64,000 nucleotides of DNA from Bilabrum cf. latius (Eukaryota; Bigyra: Bicosoecida; Bigyra; Bicosoecida), in assembly GCA_965178125.1 (NCBI GenBank), contig OZ237748.1, positions 372,001 to 436,000 on the forward strand, in the 5' to 3' direction. The notes beneath the pieces are model-generated. The model had not been told where the DNA came from. It searched no databases and saw only the letters and a list, made by a program, of their open reading frames with translations. Both the position numbers and the translations under genes were made by a program. Below are positions 43,401-56,300 of the stretch, piece after piece (the stretch's first letter is position 1; each line of letters begins with the position of its first letter).

Positions 43401-45981
43401 TATCCAGCCTTCCTACCAGCATGGCACCTGCGGTAAGACTTGGGATCAGGCCCGACTGATTCCGAGTCGTTCGGGTCCTGGCGTGTGCTCCCAAGGCACT
43501 TCCCTTGGGGCAAGTGCTCGAGTGAAGGCTGAGAAGGAACACGCAGCGCCACAGATATAAAGATCTGGCCTTCGTATTATAACAAATCGGGACCAACTCA
43601 GTGGCAGCAGCCCGTCTCGATCCGTACTGGCTAGTCTTGAGCAGCAATATTTTTATTGCAATGTCTGTATATCTGGTATTGTACCAATGCATGTGGATTG
43701 CTTGCATTGTGATTAATGAGCTGCACAGCCAACGATACGGCCGCTGCCCGGCCCCCCAGAGGGCCCCTCGGCTATCTCAGCCCACATGCAGATGCAGAGG
43801 CTGGGCCCGATCCCTGTCGTGATGAAATTGTTTGATAGGATGATTAGTATATGTTTGGATGGGTTTTGACTTTACTGATTTTGTCCCTTGAACGAGAATC
43901 GACCCGGGGACTGCGCCCCTAGGGCCCAGAGCGACTCCCACCGGTTCGTCCCAAAGCCCCCACCACACCCCCAGCACCCGCCCAATGCCCACACACATCC
44001 ACATCCGCACCCACCCCAACCACACCGCCTGTCACCCCCGTCCCCTGTCTCCCATCCCCCCACTGCAGTATGGCTTCACACCCGTTCATGTGGCATCCGC
44101 GAATGGACACGATGACTGTCTTCGACTGCTGGTTGAAAATGGGGGGGACGTGCATGCGGTGACTGATGTGAGAGAGAATATAATATGTCTGAGTCAAAGC
44201 ACACACTACCCAACTACAACGACCACCCCAAGAGGCAATCGCACTGGGCAGGTCGATGTGAGAGAGAGAGAGATGTTGAGGAAGAGGTTAGTCTCGTGTG
44301 TGTGTGCTTGTGTGTTGGATGGGTGTGTGTGAATGTCCGGCTTGGGATTGCGCGCTCCTTATCGCCGTCCACCTGCGCGAAGTGGACTGTCAAGGCAGGA
44401 CTACGAAGAAGAGGACATGTTTCAAGTAGAGATACGGTAAGATCAAGACCACATTTTGTTGGAAAAGCACGGGAGATACTCCCGGGTCCGAGACCCGCTG
44501 ACAGATCCCTTCGCGGGGCTCTCGCTGCGATGAGGGATTGGGGCTGGACACTTGTGCGCGTATCTCGGGCTGTAGGTATGGTATGGTATCATGGTTCTGA
44601 CCGATCGGCGTGATTTAGAGTCTGGAATCCTGCGATTGGATTCGACTCCGGATCCGACTTGTTGCATCGGATCTAGATTTTTATTAGAAAAGATCGCAGA
44701 TCGGGAGCTAGTGGTCGGTTTGAAAAGGCCAAGAGAGGTTTTGTTCAAATGATACTATGGATAGTTCGAGTCGGCAGTTTGAGCATTGACTGATGGACAG
44801 GTTCCTGAAGGAGGGAACTGCGCTCGCCTTGGCTGGTGGTCGATGCTCCATTCGATTCTCAAGCGGAGATCGGGTGGCTCGGTTAGCGGGTCTGATTGTT
44901 TTCATTTTTGTCAAGTTCGCCCTTTTAGCATGTTGTTGGAGGCGGGGGGTCATATCCATCCGAGTAGATTTGCTGCTGTGGCTGCTCGCGAGACCAGTGG
45001 CCGTCCATGAGCGTGCGTGTATCAGATCTTGTAATGCGGCTTCCTGTACTCGTACCAGCGCGACATCTGAACTCTGTGGTAGCAGCCCATCTCGATTGGC
45101 ACGGGCTTATCTTGAGCAGCAATGGTTTCATAGCAATATACCTGTGTCTAGCATTGAACAGATGTCTTTGGATTGCTTGTTGCCATTGGACATGGTTTGG
45201 CAATGCACCTGGCGCTACATCACACTGTCTTTGACTCGATGCCGGACCCACGCACAAGACCGAGAACACCGGTGGCAGATGTGCTGCATGGATTCAGGCA
45301 CTTAAACGTGTCGACGGAATACTTGTGAGAGAGAATCGTGTTGGCTCATGACCTTTCAGAACCCTTCGATTCAACCGCAGGATGGAGACACTCCCCTCCA
45401 TGGGGCAGCGTACTAGGGTCACACCGCCTGCGCCACCATCCTCATGGAGGCAGGGGCCCGCAGGAACATCAAGAACAGCGTGAGCTACCCGAACTGCCTC
45501 GCAACAGCACTAATTATGCTTGTATCCATTGTGCTGCCTGATGAATCGATGGATGCTGTTAACGCTTATTCACCCGCTGTGCATCCCCCCACACCACACG
45601 ACCTGTCCTGTGCCCCTCTCCCTCGCTTTTTGGATGGAGCAGGATGGCAAGATTCCAGTCGAGTTGGCAGACTCTAACGGCAAGACCAAGACAACTGCTG
45701 CCATCCGGTCATGTATTACCTCTCGAGTCCTTAGAGCCCTTTGCTGGAGGAGGGCAGTGGAAGCAAAGAGAGATGCTGGGATGGTGTTTCAGGCAGCGAG
45801 TGAGGGGCGGCCTATGGAGCTGGCCAGGAGGCTGAGGCTAGGCAAGCTGGCTGGTGGGTTGGAGACGAAGGGAATAGCGATACATGGCAGTGGGAGCTCT
45901 AGGCTGGTGCTTCCACTGGAGGCAGCGAGGCTGGGTGGACACGACGATTGCATGAAGCTGCTGCAGGAGGCCTAGGGATGA
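40433..45981 (+). CDS. Unit F: ankyrin-repeat gene with duplicated exon 3
   Basis: Exons are 40433-40582, 40962-41060, 42159-42257, 44069-44167, 45381-45479 and 45643-45981. Codon 13 is TTA, so the first exon is open. Exon 2 has the shared TAG (41016-41018) before LLIERG. Exon 4 has TAG at 45414-45416 (AAY-TAG-GHTACATIL), where the paralogues have ATG, TAT or TGG. The exon-3 repeat is duplicated as in D and G. The last exon ends VKLLQEA-type sequence (MKLLQEA), TAG (45973-45975), GGA, TGA (45979-45981). A SINE-like copy and a separate insert of about 120 bp sit in its introns. The region before exon 3 (41700-41850) is rearranged relative to other units. Confidence 0.6.
42686..42855 (+). mobile_element. 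SINE-like element, copy 3 (short)
   Basis: Starts GGGCAGGGTCAGCTGTTC like the other copies but ends after CCAGTAGCT, about 45 bp earlier than copies 1 and 2. It splits CTGCGCTCGC and a CAAGCCTTGGCTAA-like context seen intact near 31396. The palindromic head and B box are preserved. Confidence 0.6.
44358..44480 (+). other. Insert of about 120 bp in an intron of unit F
   Basis: Sequence starting CTTATCGCCGTCC interrupts the GCTCCCGGGTCCGAGACCC stretch that is continuous in the other units. CTC occurs on both sides. Its origin is unknown. Confidence 0.45.
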
Positions 45982-45989
45982 GGTCTAGG

Positions 45990-46800
45990 CTGGTGAGGAG
46001 GAGGATCCCGCGGGGCGCGGGTCCGTGGACGTGGTGGAGACGTGGGTGCGGGAGCAGCGGCTGCGGCTGTGCGAGGCCGAGCACCGGCGGGCCCCTCTGT
46101 CGCGGGCCGCGCTGGTGAGTCACCGGACTGCCCTCGAGGCGGAGGCTCGGGAAGCAGTCGCAATCGGATGCTGCCCATGCGAGTGGCTCGAACTCTGCCT
46201 CCGGTGGTGCCATCAATGGGCAGACGAGGGATAGATGGAGGAGGGGTGTGTGCAAACGGGGAAAGGGCGAGGGCGGAAGTTGAATGGCTGAGCGACTAGC
46301 CGTGGCGGGCAAGAGCATGGGGTGGGTCCAGCGAGGACGAGTACGACCCAGCGGACGCCTCGAAGTGGCCCGACCCCCTGCGCTGGTCCTCTCGAAGATC
46401 GAGCCGAATGAGCGTGCTCTCGCGATAGGCAGTGGAATACAAAGAGGCATTTGCGAGAGCCATGGCGGAGGACTTGGGGGTGGCTCCGCGACGGGAGGGC
46501 CGATGACGAGGGGGGCGCGGGGGTCTCAATGGCGGGCGACGAGAACGGAAAGGGTGTGGCTGCTGCTATGGGGGATGAACACAATGGCAGTAATGTCGCC
46601 CTCGATACGATGCGCGAGTAAATTCCCAATTTCTAGTCGCAGATCGATGACGAGTGGGAAGACGCGGAGGACGCGCCTCGGGCGGCCAGGGGGGCGGCGG
46701 CTGTGTTGGCCAGCAAGCAGCTCTAGGCGTTTGACGCGATCGGAGGGAAGAAGCCCCCCCTAGCTGCCAGACCCAGAGGAAGGTCACTGAGCGCCCTGCC
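45990..46800 (+). other. Unit F: conserved downstream tail
   Basis: T1 with SVDVVETWVREQRLRLCEAE; T2 with TAG near 46423 at the CAG/TAG position; T3 with TAA (MRE-TAA-IPNF), TAG at the next conserved glutamate position, and ASKQL, TAG, AFDAIGGKKPP. An extra C shifts the frame just after this. No 86-bp array precedes the tail here. Confidence 0.45.
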
Positions 46801-47356
46801 ATCTCTGAGGTGGGGGGGGGGGGGGGGCAACGACCTGGCGTGGCCTGCCAGTGCCGTATTGGGGTGGCTGGACCCGTTCTAGGCAAACCCCCGCACTGCC
46901 TCGCCAGGTTGGGGGTGTTCCATGCAGTCCATGCGATAGAAACGCAATGCAACAACAGGCTGCATCCCGGCTGCAGCCGAATTCGATCATCTTGCAACAA
47001 TCGATGTCTAGCGCTTGTCGATACAAATGATGTACTTAAGTTCAGTGACACAATGAAATAGACAATTTCATCTACATGGACTGCGCCAGAGGCCCATCCC
47101 GGATACGTGATCTGGGCGCCTCTCCGGCAGTGCGCGGCGCCAAAACAGGTTCCGCTCACTTGAATGTGCCCAGCCGCCGCTAACGAGACTATTTGCTTGA
47201 AAGGCGCTGGTCCCATTTGAGGCAGCAGTTTGAGATGTAAGAGAGTGTGTGATAATACTTTGCCCCCGGTACAACTTGTTGAGGCTGATGCCGCTTCGTA
47301 GCAGCTTTTGTATCCTAGCTATGGTGCGTTGAGATCCCCTCGTGGATTCGATCCAT
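46801..47356 (+). other. Spacer between units F and G, type II
   Basis: Homologous to 22501-23077 and 28672-29254, with a G-run at about 46811-46828 and GAGATGTAAGAG before the ATG. No gene is seen. Confidence 0.4.
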
Positions 47357-50300
47357 ATGAGTCTGCTTCACGCGATACATATAATATATTAGTAAATTTC
47401 TAAGTTTCGCAGGGCAGCCGCACTTCTCCCAGCAGCTAAAAATGGCAAGGTGGACGACCTGAGGGCCTGCCTGGATTCGGGAACGGACATCGAATCCAAA
47501 GATAGCGTGAGATAGAGCTCTACTGGTCGAGCTGTTAGATTCTTTTTTTAAGTCTATATTAATGTGAAGACCTGAAGGTCCACGTACAGGCTGTTTCGGA
47601 GCTCACCAGTGATGGTATGACTGCGATCCACCATTGGAAACCTGATGCACGCCATCGATTTATCGGCGAGCAAAATTAGGGGGCAAGTCGGGGAAGCTTA
47701 TTTGATTCAGGTGCAATGGTGTGCGTACATAACAGTTGCATGCACCTCTTCTTCTGCTGGCTCTCCGTGCCTGGCCATCAGGGGATCCTCGCCCCCCGGC
47801 ACCAGGTTGCTCCCTTCCCTCGGGGTCTGCTTGCCATACACGGCTACCCACCAACGGTTTTAAATGTCTTGGTGCATCGCAGTATGGTCGGACAGCAGCA
47901 TGGAGGGCTGCACGCTATGGCAAGTTGGACTGCCTTTAGCTGCTCATCGAGAGGGGCGCCAACGTGAAAGCTGCTGACACCGTGAGAGAGATAGGCTGCC
48001 TGGCCAGCAGGACGGGTTCGGGCAGGGTCAGCTGTTCGTTCGCGAACGTTCAGCTGATACTGGCGTGATCTTGTGATCGACCGGCGAGGTGTCATTCCGG
48101 TTCGAGTCTACACTGGGGAAAGAGAGAGATCAGCCTCTGCGCTAAACAGGACTAGCAAAGAAACAAAGAAGCAGCCTTAGCCAGTAGCTTTTTTCTCTCC
48201 CACCCACCCACGACTTGGCCAAAGGGGGGAGGCAGCCACGAGGGCTGCCTGGGGATGTAGTGATTTGTGTGAATTGATTGACCCATTGGCAGGGAGTCGT
48301 TTCCCTGAGACGACGGGGCGCACCGGCCGTGCCGGCAGGGGTCGCGGGAGGCGACCCAGTGGACCAGATGACTCCGAGGCGGGAGCCCACCCCAGGTCCT
48401 GTGCCCCGTCGCTCTCTTTCTCAGCGTAGGCGATACTTGGGATATTCTAGTTGGTTTGAGGGCTTAGTATACTGTTTGTACCCGTTCAAGTGGCTGACAC
48501 AGCATCTAGCTAGCTCCTCGTCGATCGAGCCGGGCCGGGCCCCCGAGCAGGTGCTCCCCGGTAATTGATGAGGTCTCAAAACGAGGCACGATTGTTTTTG
48601 CTGTCTTGCGGATGCGGTCGATGGTATGTTGGTATGATTTGACTATGTACGTCATATCGTATTGGTGCGCGGTAGTTTGGCCATCGTTCAGCCCCGCCCG
48701 GCTGGCCCACCTGGCTCCCGTGCTGGTTGGGGCAGGTGAGTGGTGGCTTGCGGGATGCGGATTCACCCGAGTTGTGTCTGGGTCAAGAAGGCGAATGCCA
48801 ATTAATTGGTTGACTTTGTGTATTTCCTTTGTTCAAGGTTGGTTGTCGTTCGATGGCAGCTCCCCGGGGGAGGACAGGATTGGCCTGTGTGACGAGCATT
48901 CATCTCGATGCTCATTGCCTGGCTTGCGCCACCGATGGGCGGAGTTCAATAAGTCTGCACTGATCAGTACATACATAGTATGACATAGATGTTATTAATT
49001 TGAGTCGTTTGTCTTTCAGGACCTGCACAGCTGGCGAGGCGGCCGCTGCCCGTCCCCCCAGAGGGCCCCTCGGCTATCTCAGCCCCCAGGCGGATTCAAA
49101 GGCCGGCACCGGTCCCTGTTGCGATGCAATGGCTTGATAGGAAGATTGGTGTATGTTTGGATTGGATTCGATTTTAATGATTTTGGCCCTCGAGCGGGAT
49201 TCCACCCGGAGACTGCGCCCGTAGGGCCCTGAGCGACTCCCACCGGTCCGTCCTAACGCCCCCCCCACACCCCCATCACCCGCCCCATGCCCACACACAT
49301 CCACACCCACACCCACCCCAAGCACACACCCTGCTCCCCCCCACCCCCTGTCTCCCATCGCCCCACCGCAGTATGGCGAAACACCCGTTCATGCGGCATC
49401 CGCGTGGGGGCACGATGACTGCCTTCGACTGCTGCTTGAAAATGGGGGGGATGTGAATACGGAGAACGAGGTGAGGGAGAGAGTCATATGTTGAGGAAGA
49501 GGTTGGTCTTGTGTGTGTCTGTGCTTGTGTGTTGGATGAGTGTGTGTGTCTGTCCGGCTTGGGATTGACCGCTCCCGGGTCCGAGACCCGCTGGCAGGTC
49601 TCTTCGCGGTGCTCCCGCTGCGTTGACGGATTGGGCCTGGACGCTAGTGCGTGTATCTCGGGCTGTAGGGATGATATGGTATTATGGTTTGGACCCATTG
49701 GCGTGATTTGGGGAGCGCAATCCTGTGATCGGATTCGACTACGGATCCGATTGGTCGCATCGGATCGCCGATCGGGAGCTATTTGTCGCAATGACAAGGT
49801 TCAAAGAGCTTATTCTTGTCAGAATGTGCATGGATCTATATGTTAGGTCGGGCATCGACGGATTGGCCAGTTCCGGAAGGATCTATCACTGCGAGATTGT
49901 TTCGTCATGGTCTACAGTCCTCGCTACGATGCTTGGCTCTCAGGGCGGTGGCGTATTGCCACCTTTGTAGACACGCGTGTGTCTAGTGACCGACCTGGCT
50001 CTATCTCCAGGTCATGTGCTAGTGGTCGGGCAGCCCTGGTATGGGCTGCCGAGTCACCATGCCTCACGGCTCTGCCAAGACTTGGATTGTCTTGGCGAAG
50101 CGGTTACAACCGCTAACAGCGCGGAGCAACAGCCCTGTATCGATTCACTGCCAGTCAGTGCTTGCCCAAGGGGGAAGGTGGGCGGGAAAAATGTGATGAG
50201 TTACAAATGAAAAGACTGGCGATGGGATGCGATAGTAGGCACTGCTGCAGTGGCGCGGCAGTGGTAGTAACTGCGGGGATGGTGGGTGGGTTCAAAACAA

Positions 50301-53300
50301 CAAGCAGCGGGAATCACCTCCTCTGGAGTTGCCCCTGCCTGTCTTCCCAGTGTGTATTGCCACATAGTGACAATTATTACTGAGAATATCGGGGCACAGC
50401 TGTAGAACACAGGTGCCACCGAAATTCCGAACAAGTGAGAGCCTCACATCTGCGCTCGGACTTGCGACCAATACTACACAATCTCTCCGATCTAAATCAC
50501 TTCGTAACGTGCCTCCGTACCTACGGCACACAACTGACGGGATCTATCACTGCGAGATTGTTTCGTCATGGTCTACAGTCCTCGCTACGATGCTTGGCTC
50601 TCAGGGCGGTGGCGTATTGCCACCTTTGTAGACACGCGTGTGTCTAGTGACCGACCTGGCTCTATCTCCAGGTCATGTGCTAGTGGTCGGGCAGCCCTGG
50701 TATGGGCTGCCGAGTCACCATGCCTCACGGCTCTGCCAAGACTTGGATTGTCTTGGCGAAGCGGTTACAACCGCTAACAGCGCGGAGCAACAGCCCTGTA
50801 TCGATTCACTGCCAGTCAGTGCTTGCCCCGCCGTTACCCACATGCGGGGTATTGCACTGACGTGGTATTGCCCTTTGCCGTATGTAATGCCACGTCGAAA
50901 GCGCGTGTATGGTCAGGTATCAAAGTGAACTCCCAGTGCTGTGCACGGCCACTCAATGCATTGGTAGGTAAACCGATGCAAAGGTGTGTCACGAAATCCC
51001 AAGCTGTATTCCCAAATGCTACTTCTTCCCTCCATCCAAAACGATTGCACTCAAACCCAGACGAACTCCTCAGTCAAACTCCCAAAATGAAACTCCCACA
51101 ATCGTCTAGGATGGCAACGACTATTGCAAAACCTGAATTACTACGAAATGCCCATTAAACTATAGACATTAACCAACCAAACTCCCAGAATAACAAGGAC
51201 CAGATGGTCAACGCCTATTGCAGATCTGGACCAATGCCACAATGCCAGGGCCAACAACACGATGGCGGCCCCGCGTAAGTGGCAAATAGTACCACGGACG
51301 TCGCTGCCACGAGCAACTACTAATCAGAAGCCCATTCGTGGGCGTGGAGCAGCTCGGGCTAATGCGACTATGTCCAGGCCCATTGAGCGATGGCGGACCA
51401 GGGCACGTGGCGAAGCACACCACGAACGGCGCTACCACGAGCAACTGCATATCCGAAGCCCAGATGCGGGCGAGGAGCAGCTAGAGCAAGTGCGCGCACG
51501 ACCGGGCCAACGGAGCGATGGCGGACCAGAGCAAGTGCCGAAGCACAACACGGACATCGCTGCCACGAGCAAATGTACATCCGAAGCCACTTCGTGGGCA
51601 GGGATCAGCTCGGGCAGATGCGATCATGCCCAGGCCAACTGAGCGATGGCGGCCCAAAGCAAGAGCCGAAGCACACCACGGAGGCATTGCTGCCACGAGC
51701 AAATGTATATCCGAAACACATTCGTTGGCAGGGAGCAGCTCGGGCTAATACGACTTTGTTCAGACCAACTGAGCGATGGCGGACCAGGGCACGTGGCGAG
51801 GCACACCACGACGTCGCTGCCACGAGCAACTACTGCGAAGCTAGTATGCGGGCGTGGAGCAGTTTGAGCAAGTGCGAGCACGACCGGGCCAACAAACGGA
51901 GGGCGGCCCAAATCAAGTGCCGAAGCACAACACGGAGACATTGCCGCCACGAGCAACTGTATATCCGAAGCCGATACGTGGGCAGGAATTAGCTCGGGCA
52001 GATGCGACCACGGTAGAGCCAACTCACAGAGGGCGACCCAGAGCAAGAGCCGAAGCACACCACGGACGGCGCTGCCGTGAGCAACTGCTGCGAAGCTATT
52101 ATGCGGGCGTGGAGCAGCTCGGGCAGATGCGAGCACGACCGGGCCAACTCACAGAGGGCGGCCCAGAGCAAGTGCCGAAGCACACTACGAACGTCGCTGC
52201 CACGAGCAAATGTATATACGGAGCCCATATGCGCGCAGGGACTAGCTCGGGCAGATGCGAGCACGGTAGAGCCAACTCACAGAGGGCGGCCCAGAGCAAG
52301 AGCCGAAGCACACCACGGACGGCGCTGCCGTGAGCAACTGCTGCGAAGCCCATATGCGGGCGAGGAGCAGCTAGAGCAAGTGCGAGCACGACCGGGCCAA
52401 CTCACAGAGGGCGGCCCAGAGCAAGTGCCGAAGCACACCGAAGACATCGCTGCCAGGAGCAACTGCAAATTCGAAGCCCCTACGTGGGCAGGGACTAGCT
52501 CGGGCGAATGCGACCATGTCCAGGCCAAGTCAGCGATGGCGGCCCAGAGCAAGAGCCGAAGCACACCACGGACGGCGCTGCCGTGAGCAACTACTGCGAA
52601 GCCCATATGCGGGCGAGGAGCAGCTAGAGCAAGTGCGAGCACGACCGGGCCAACTCACAGAGGGTGGCGCAGAGCAAGTGCCGAAGCGCACCAAAGACAT
52701 CGCTGCCACGAGCAAATGTATATCCGAAGCCCAGACGTGGGCAGGGACTAGCTCGGGCGAATGCGACCATGTCCAGGCCAAGTCAGCGATGGCGGCCCAG
52801 AGCAAGAGCCGAAGCACACCACGGACGGCGCTGCCGTGAGCAACTACTGCGAAGCCCATATGCGGGCGAGGAGCAGCTAGAGCAAGTGCGAGCACGACCG
52901 GGCCAACTCACAGAGGGTGGCGCAGAGCAAGTGCCGAAGCGCACCAAAGACATCGCTGCCACGAGCAAATGTATATCCGAAGCCCAGACGTGGGCAGGGA
53001 CTAGCTCGGGCGAATGCGACCATGTCCAGGCCAAGTCAGCGATGGCGGCCCAGAGCAAGAGCCGAAGCACACCACGGACGGCGCTGCCGTGAGCAACTAC
53101 TGCGAAGCCCATATGCGGGCGAGGAGCAGCTAGAGCAAGTGCGAGCACGACCGGGCCAACTCACAGAGGGTGGCGCAGAGCAAGTGCCGAAGCGCACCAA
53201 AGACATCGCTGCCACGAGCAAATGTATATCCGAAGCCCAGACGTGGGCAGGGACTAGCTCGGGCGAATGCGACCATGTCCAGGCCAAGTCAGCGATGGCG

Positions 53301-56300
53301 GCCCAGAGCAAGAGCCGAAGCACACCACGGACGGCGCTGCCGTGAGCAACTACTGCGAAGCCCATATGCGGGCGAGGAGCAGCTAGAGCAAGTGCGAGCA
53401 CGACCGGGCCAACTCACAGAGGGCGGCCCAGAGCAAGTGCCGGAGCGAACCGAAGACATAGCTGCCACGAGCAACTGTATATCCGAAGCCCATATGCGGG
53501 CAGGGACTAGCTCGGGCAGATGCGAGCACGGTAGCGCCAACTCACAGAGGGCGGCCCAGAGCAAGAGCCGAAGCACACCGAAGACATCGCTGCCACGAGC
53601 AACTGCAAATTCGAAGCCCCTACGTGGGCAGGGACTAGCTCGGGCGAATGCGACCATGTCCAGGCCAAGTCAGCGATGGCGGCCCAGAGCAAGAGCCGAA
53701 GCACACCACGGACGGCGCTGCCGTGAGCAACTACTGCGAAGCCCATATGCGGGCGAGGAGCAGCTAGAGCAAGTGCGAGCACGACCGGGCCAACTCACAG
53801 AGGGTGGCGCAGAGCAAGTGCCGAAGCGCACCGAAGACATCGCTGCCACGAGCAAATGTATATCCGAAGCCCAGACGTGGGCAGGGATCAACTCGGGCAA
53901 ATGCGAGAACGGTAGAGCCAACTCACAGAGGGCGGCCCAGAACAAGAGCCGAAGCACGCTCAGAGCAAGAGCCGAAGCACACCACGGACGGCGCTGCCAC
54001 GAGCAACTGCTGTAAAGCCCATATGCGGGCGAGGAGCAGCTAGAGCAAGTGCGAGCACGACCGGGCCAACTCACAGAGGGCGGCCCAGAGCAAGTGCCGA
54101 AGCACACCACGAACGGCGCTACCGTGGGCAACTGCTGCGAAGCCCAAATGCGGGCGTGGAGCAGCTAGAGCAAGTGCGAGCACGACCGGGCCAACTCACA
54201 GAGGGTGGCGCAGAGCAAGTGCCGAAGCGCACCGAAGACATCGCTGCCACGAGCAAATGTATATCCGAAGCCCAGACGTGGGCAGGGATCAGCTCGGGCA
54301 GATGCGAGAACGGTAGAGCTAACTCACAGAGGGCGGCCCAGAGCAAGAGCCGAAGCACACCACGGACGGCGCTGCCTTGAGCAACTACTGCGAAGCCCAT
54401 ATGCGGGCGTGGAGCAGCTAGAGCAAGTGCGAGCACGACCGGGCCAACTCACAGAGGGCGGCCCAGAGCAAGTGCCGAAGCACACACCGGACGGCGCTGC
54501 CGTGAGCAACTACTGCGAAGCCCATATGCGGGCGTGGAGCAGCTCGAGCAAGTGCGAGCACGACCGGGCCAACTTACAGAGGGCGGCCCAGAGCAAGTGC
54601 CGAAGCACACCACGAACGGCGCTGCCGTGAGCAACTGCAAATTCGAAGCCCCTACGTGGGCAGGAATTAGCTCGGGCGAATGCGACCATGTCCAGGCCAA
54701 GTCAGCGATGGCGGCCCAGAGCAAGAGCCGAAGCACACCACGGACGGCGCTGCCGTGAGCAACTACTGCGAAGCCCATATGCGGGCGAGGAGCAGCTCTA
54801 GCAAGTGCGAGCACGACCGGGCCAACTCACAGAGGGCGGCCCAGAGCAAGTGCCGAAGCACACCACGGACGGCGCTGCCGTGAGCAACTGCAAATTCGAA
54901 GCCCCTACGTGGGCAGGGAGCAGCTCGGGCGAATGCGACCATGTCCAGGCCAAGTCAGCGATGGCGGCCCAGAGCAAGAGCCGAAGCACACCACGGACGG
55001 CGCTGCCGTGAGCAACTACTGCGAAGCCCATATGCGGGCGAGGAGCAGCTCTAGCAAGTGCGAGCACGACCGGGCCAACTCACAGAGGGTGGCGCAGAGC
55101 AAGAGCCGAAGCACACCACGGACGGCGCTGCCGTGAGCAACTACTGCGAAGCCCATATGCGGGCGTGGAGCAGCTCTAGCAAGTGCGAGCACGACCGGGC
55201 CAACTCACAGAGGGCGGCCCAAATCAAGTGCCGAAGCACACCGAAGACATCGCTGCCACGAGCAAATGTATATCCGAAGCCCAGACGTGGGCAGGGATCA
55301 GCTCGGGCAAATGCGACCATGCCCAGGCCAAGTCAGCGATGGCGGCCCAGAGCAAGAGCCGAAGCACACCACGGACGGCGCTGCCGTGAGCAACTACTGC
55401 GAAGCCCATATGCGGGCGAGGAGCAGCTCTAGCAAGTGCGAGCACGACAGGGCCAACTCACAGAGGGTGGCGCAGAGCAAGAGCCGAAGCATACCATTGA
55501 CGGCGCTGCCGTGAGCAACTACTGCGAAGCCCATATGCGGGCGTGGAGCAGCTCTAGCAAGTGCGAGCACGACCGGGCCAACTCACAGAGGGCGGCCCAG
55601 AGCAAGAGCCGAAGCACACCACGGACGGGGCTGCCGTGAGCAACTACTGCAGAGCCCATATGCGGGCGTGGAGCAGCTCGAGCAAGTGCGAGCACGACCG
55701 GGCCAACTCACAGAGGGCGGCCCAGAGCAAGTGCCGAAGCACACCACGAACGGCGCTACCGTGGGCAACTGCTGCGAAGCCCATATGCGGGCGTGGAGCA
55801 GCTCTAGCAAGTGCGAGCACGACCGGGCCAACTCACAGAGGGCGGCCCAGAGCAAGTGCCGAAGCACACCGAAGACATCGCTGCCACGAGCAAATGTATA
55901 TTTGAAGCCCAGACGTGGGCAGGGATCAGCTCGGGCAAATGCGACCATGCCCAGGCCAAGTCAGCGATGGCGGCACAGAGCAAGAGCCGAAGCACACCAC
56001 GGACGGCGCTGCCGTGAGCAACTACTGCGAAGCCCATATGCGGGCGAAGAGCAGCTAGAGCAAGTGCGAGCACGACCGGGCCAACTCACAGAGGGCGGCC
56101 CAGAGCAAGTGCCGAAGCACACCACGAACGGCGCTACCGTGGGCAACTGCTGCGAAGCCCATATGCGGGCGTGGAGCAGCTCTAGCAAGTGCGAGCACGA
56201 CCGGGCCAACTCACAGAGGGTGGCGCAGAGCAAGTGCCGAAGCACACCGAAGACATCGCTGCCACGAGCAAATGTATATTTGAAGCCCAGACGTGGGCAG

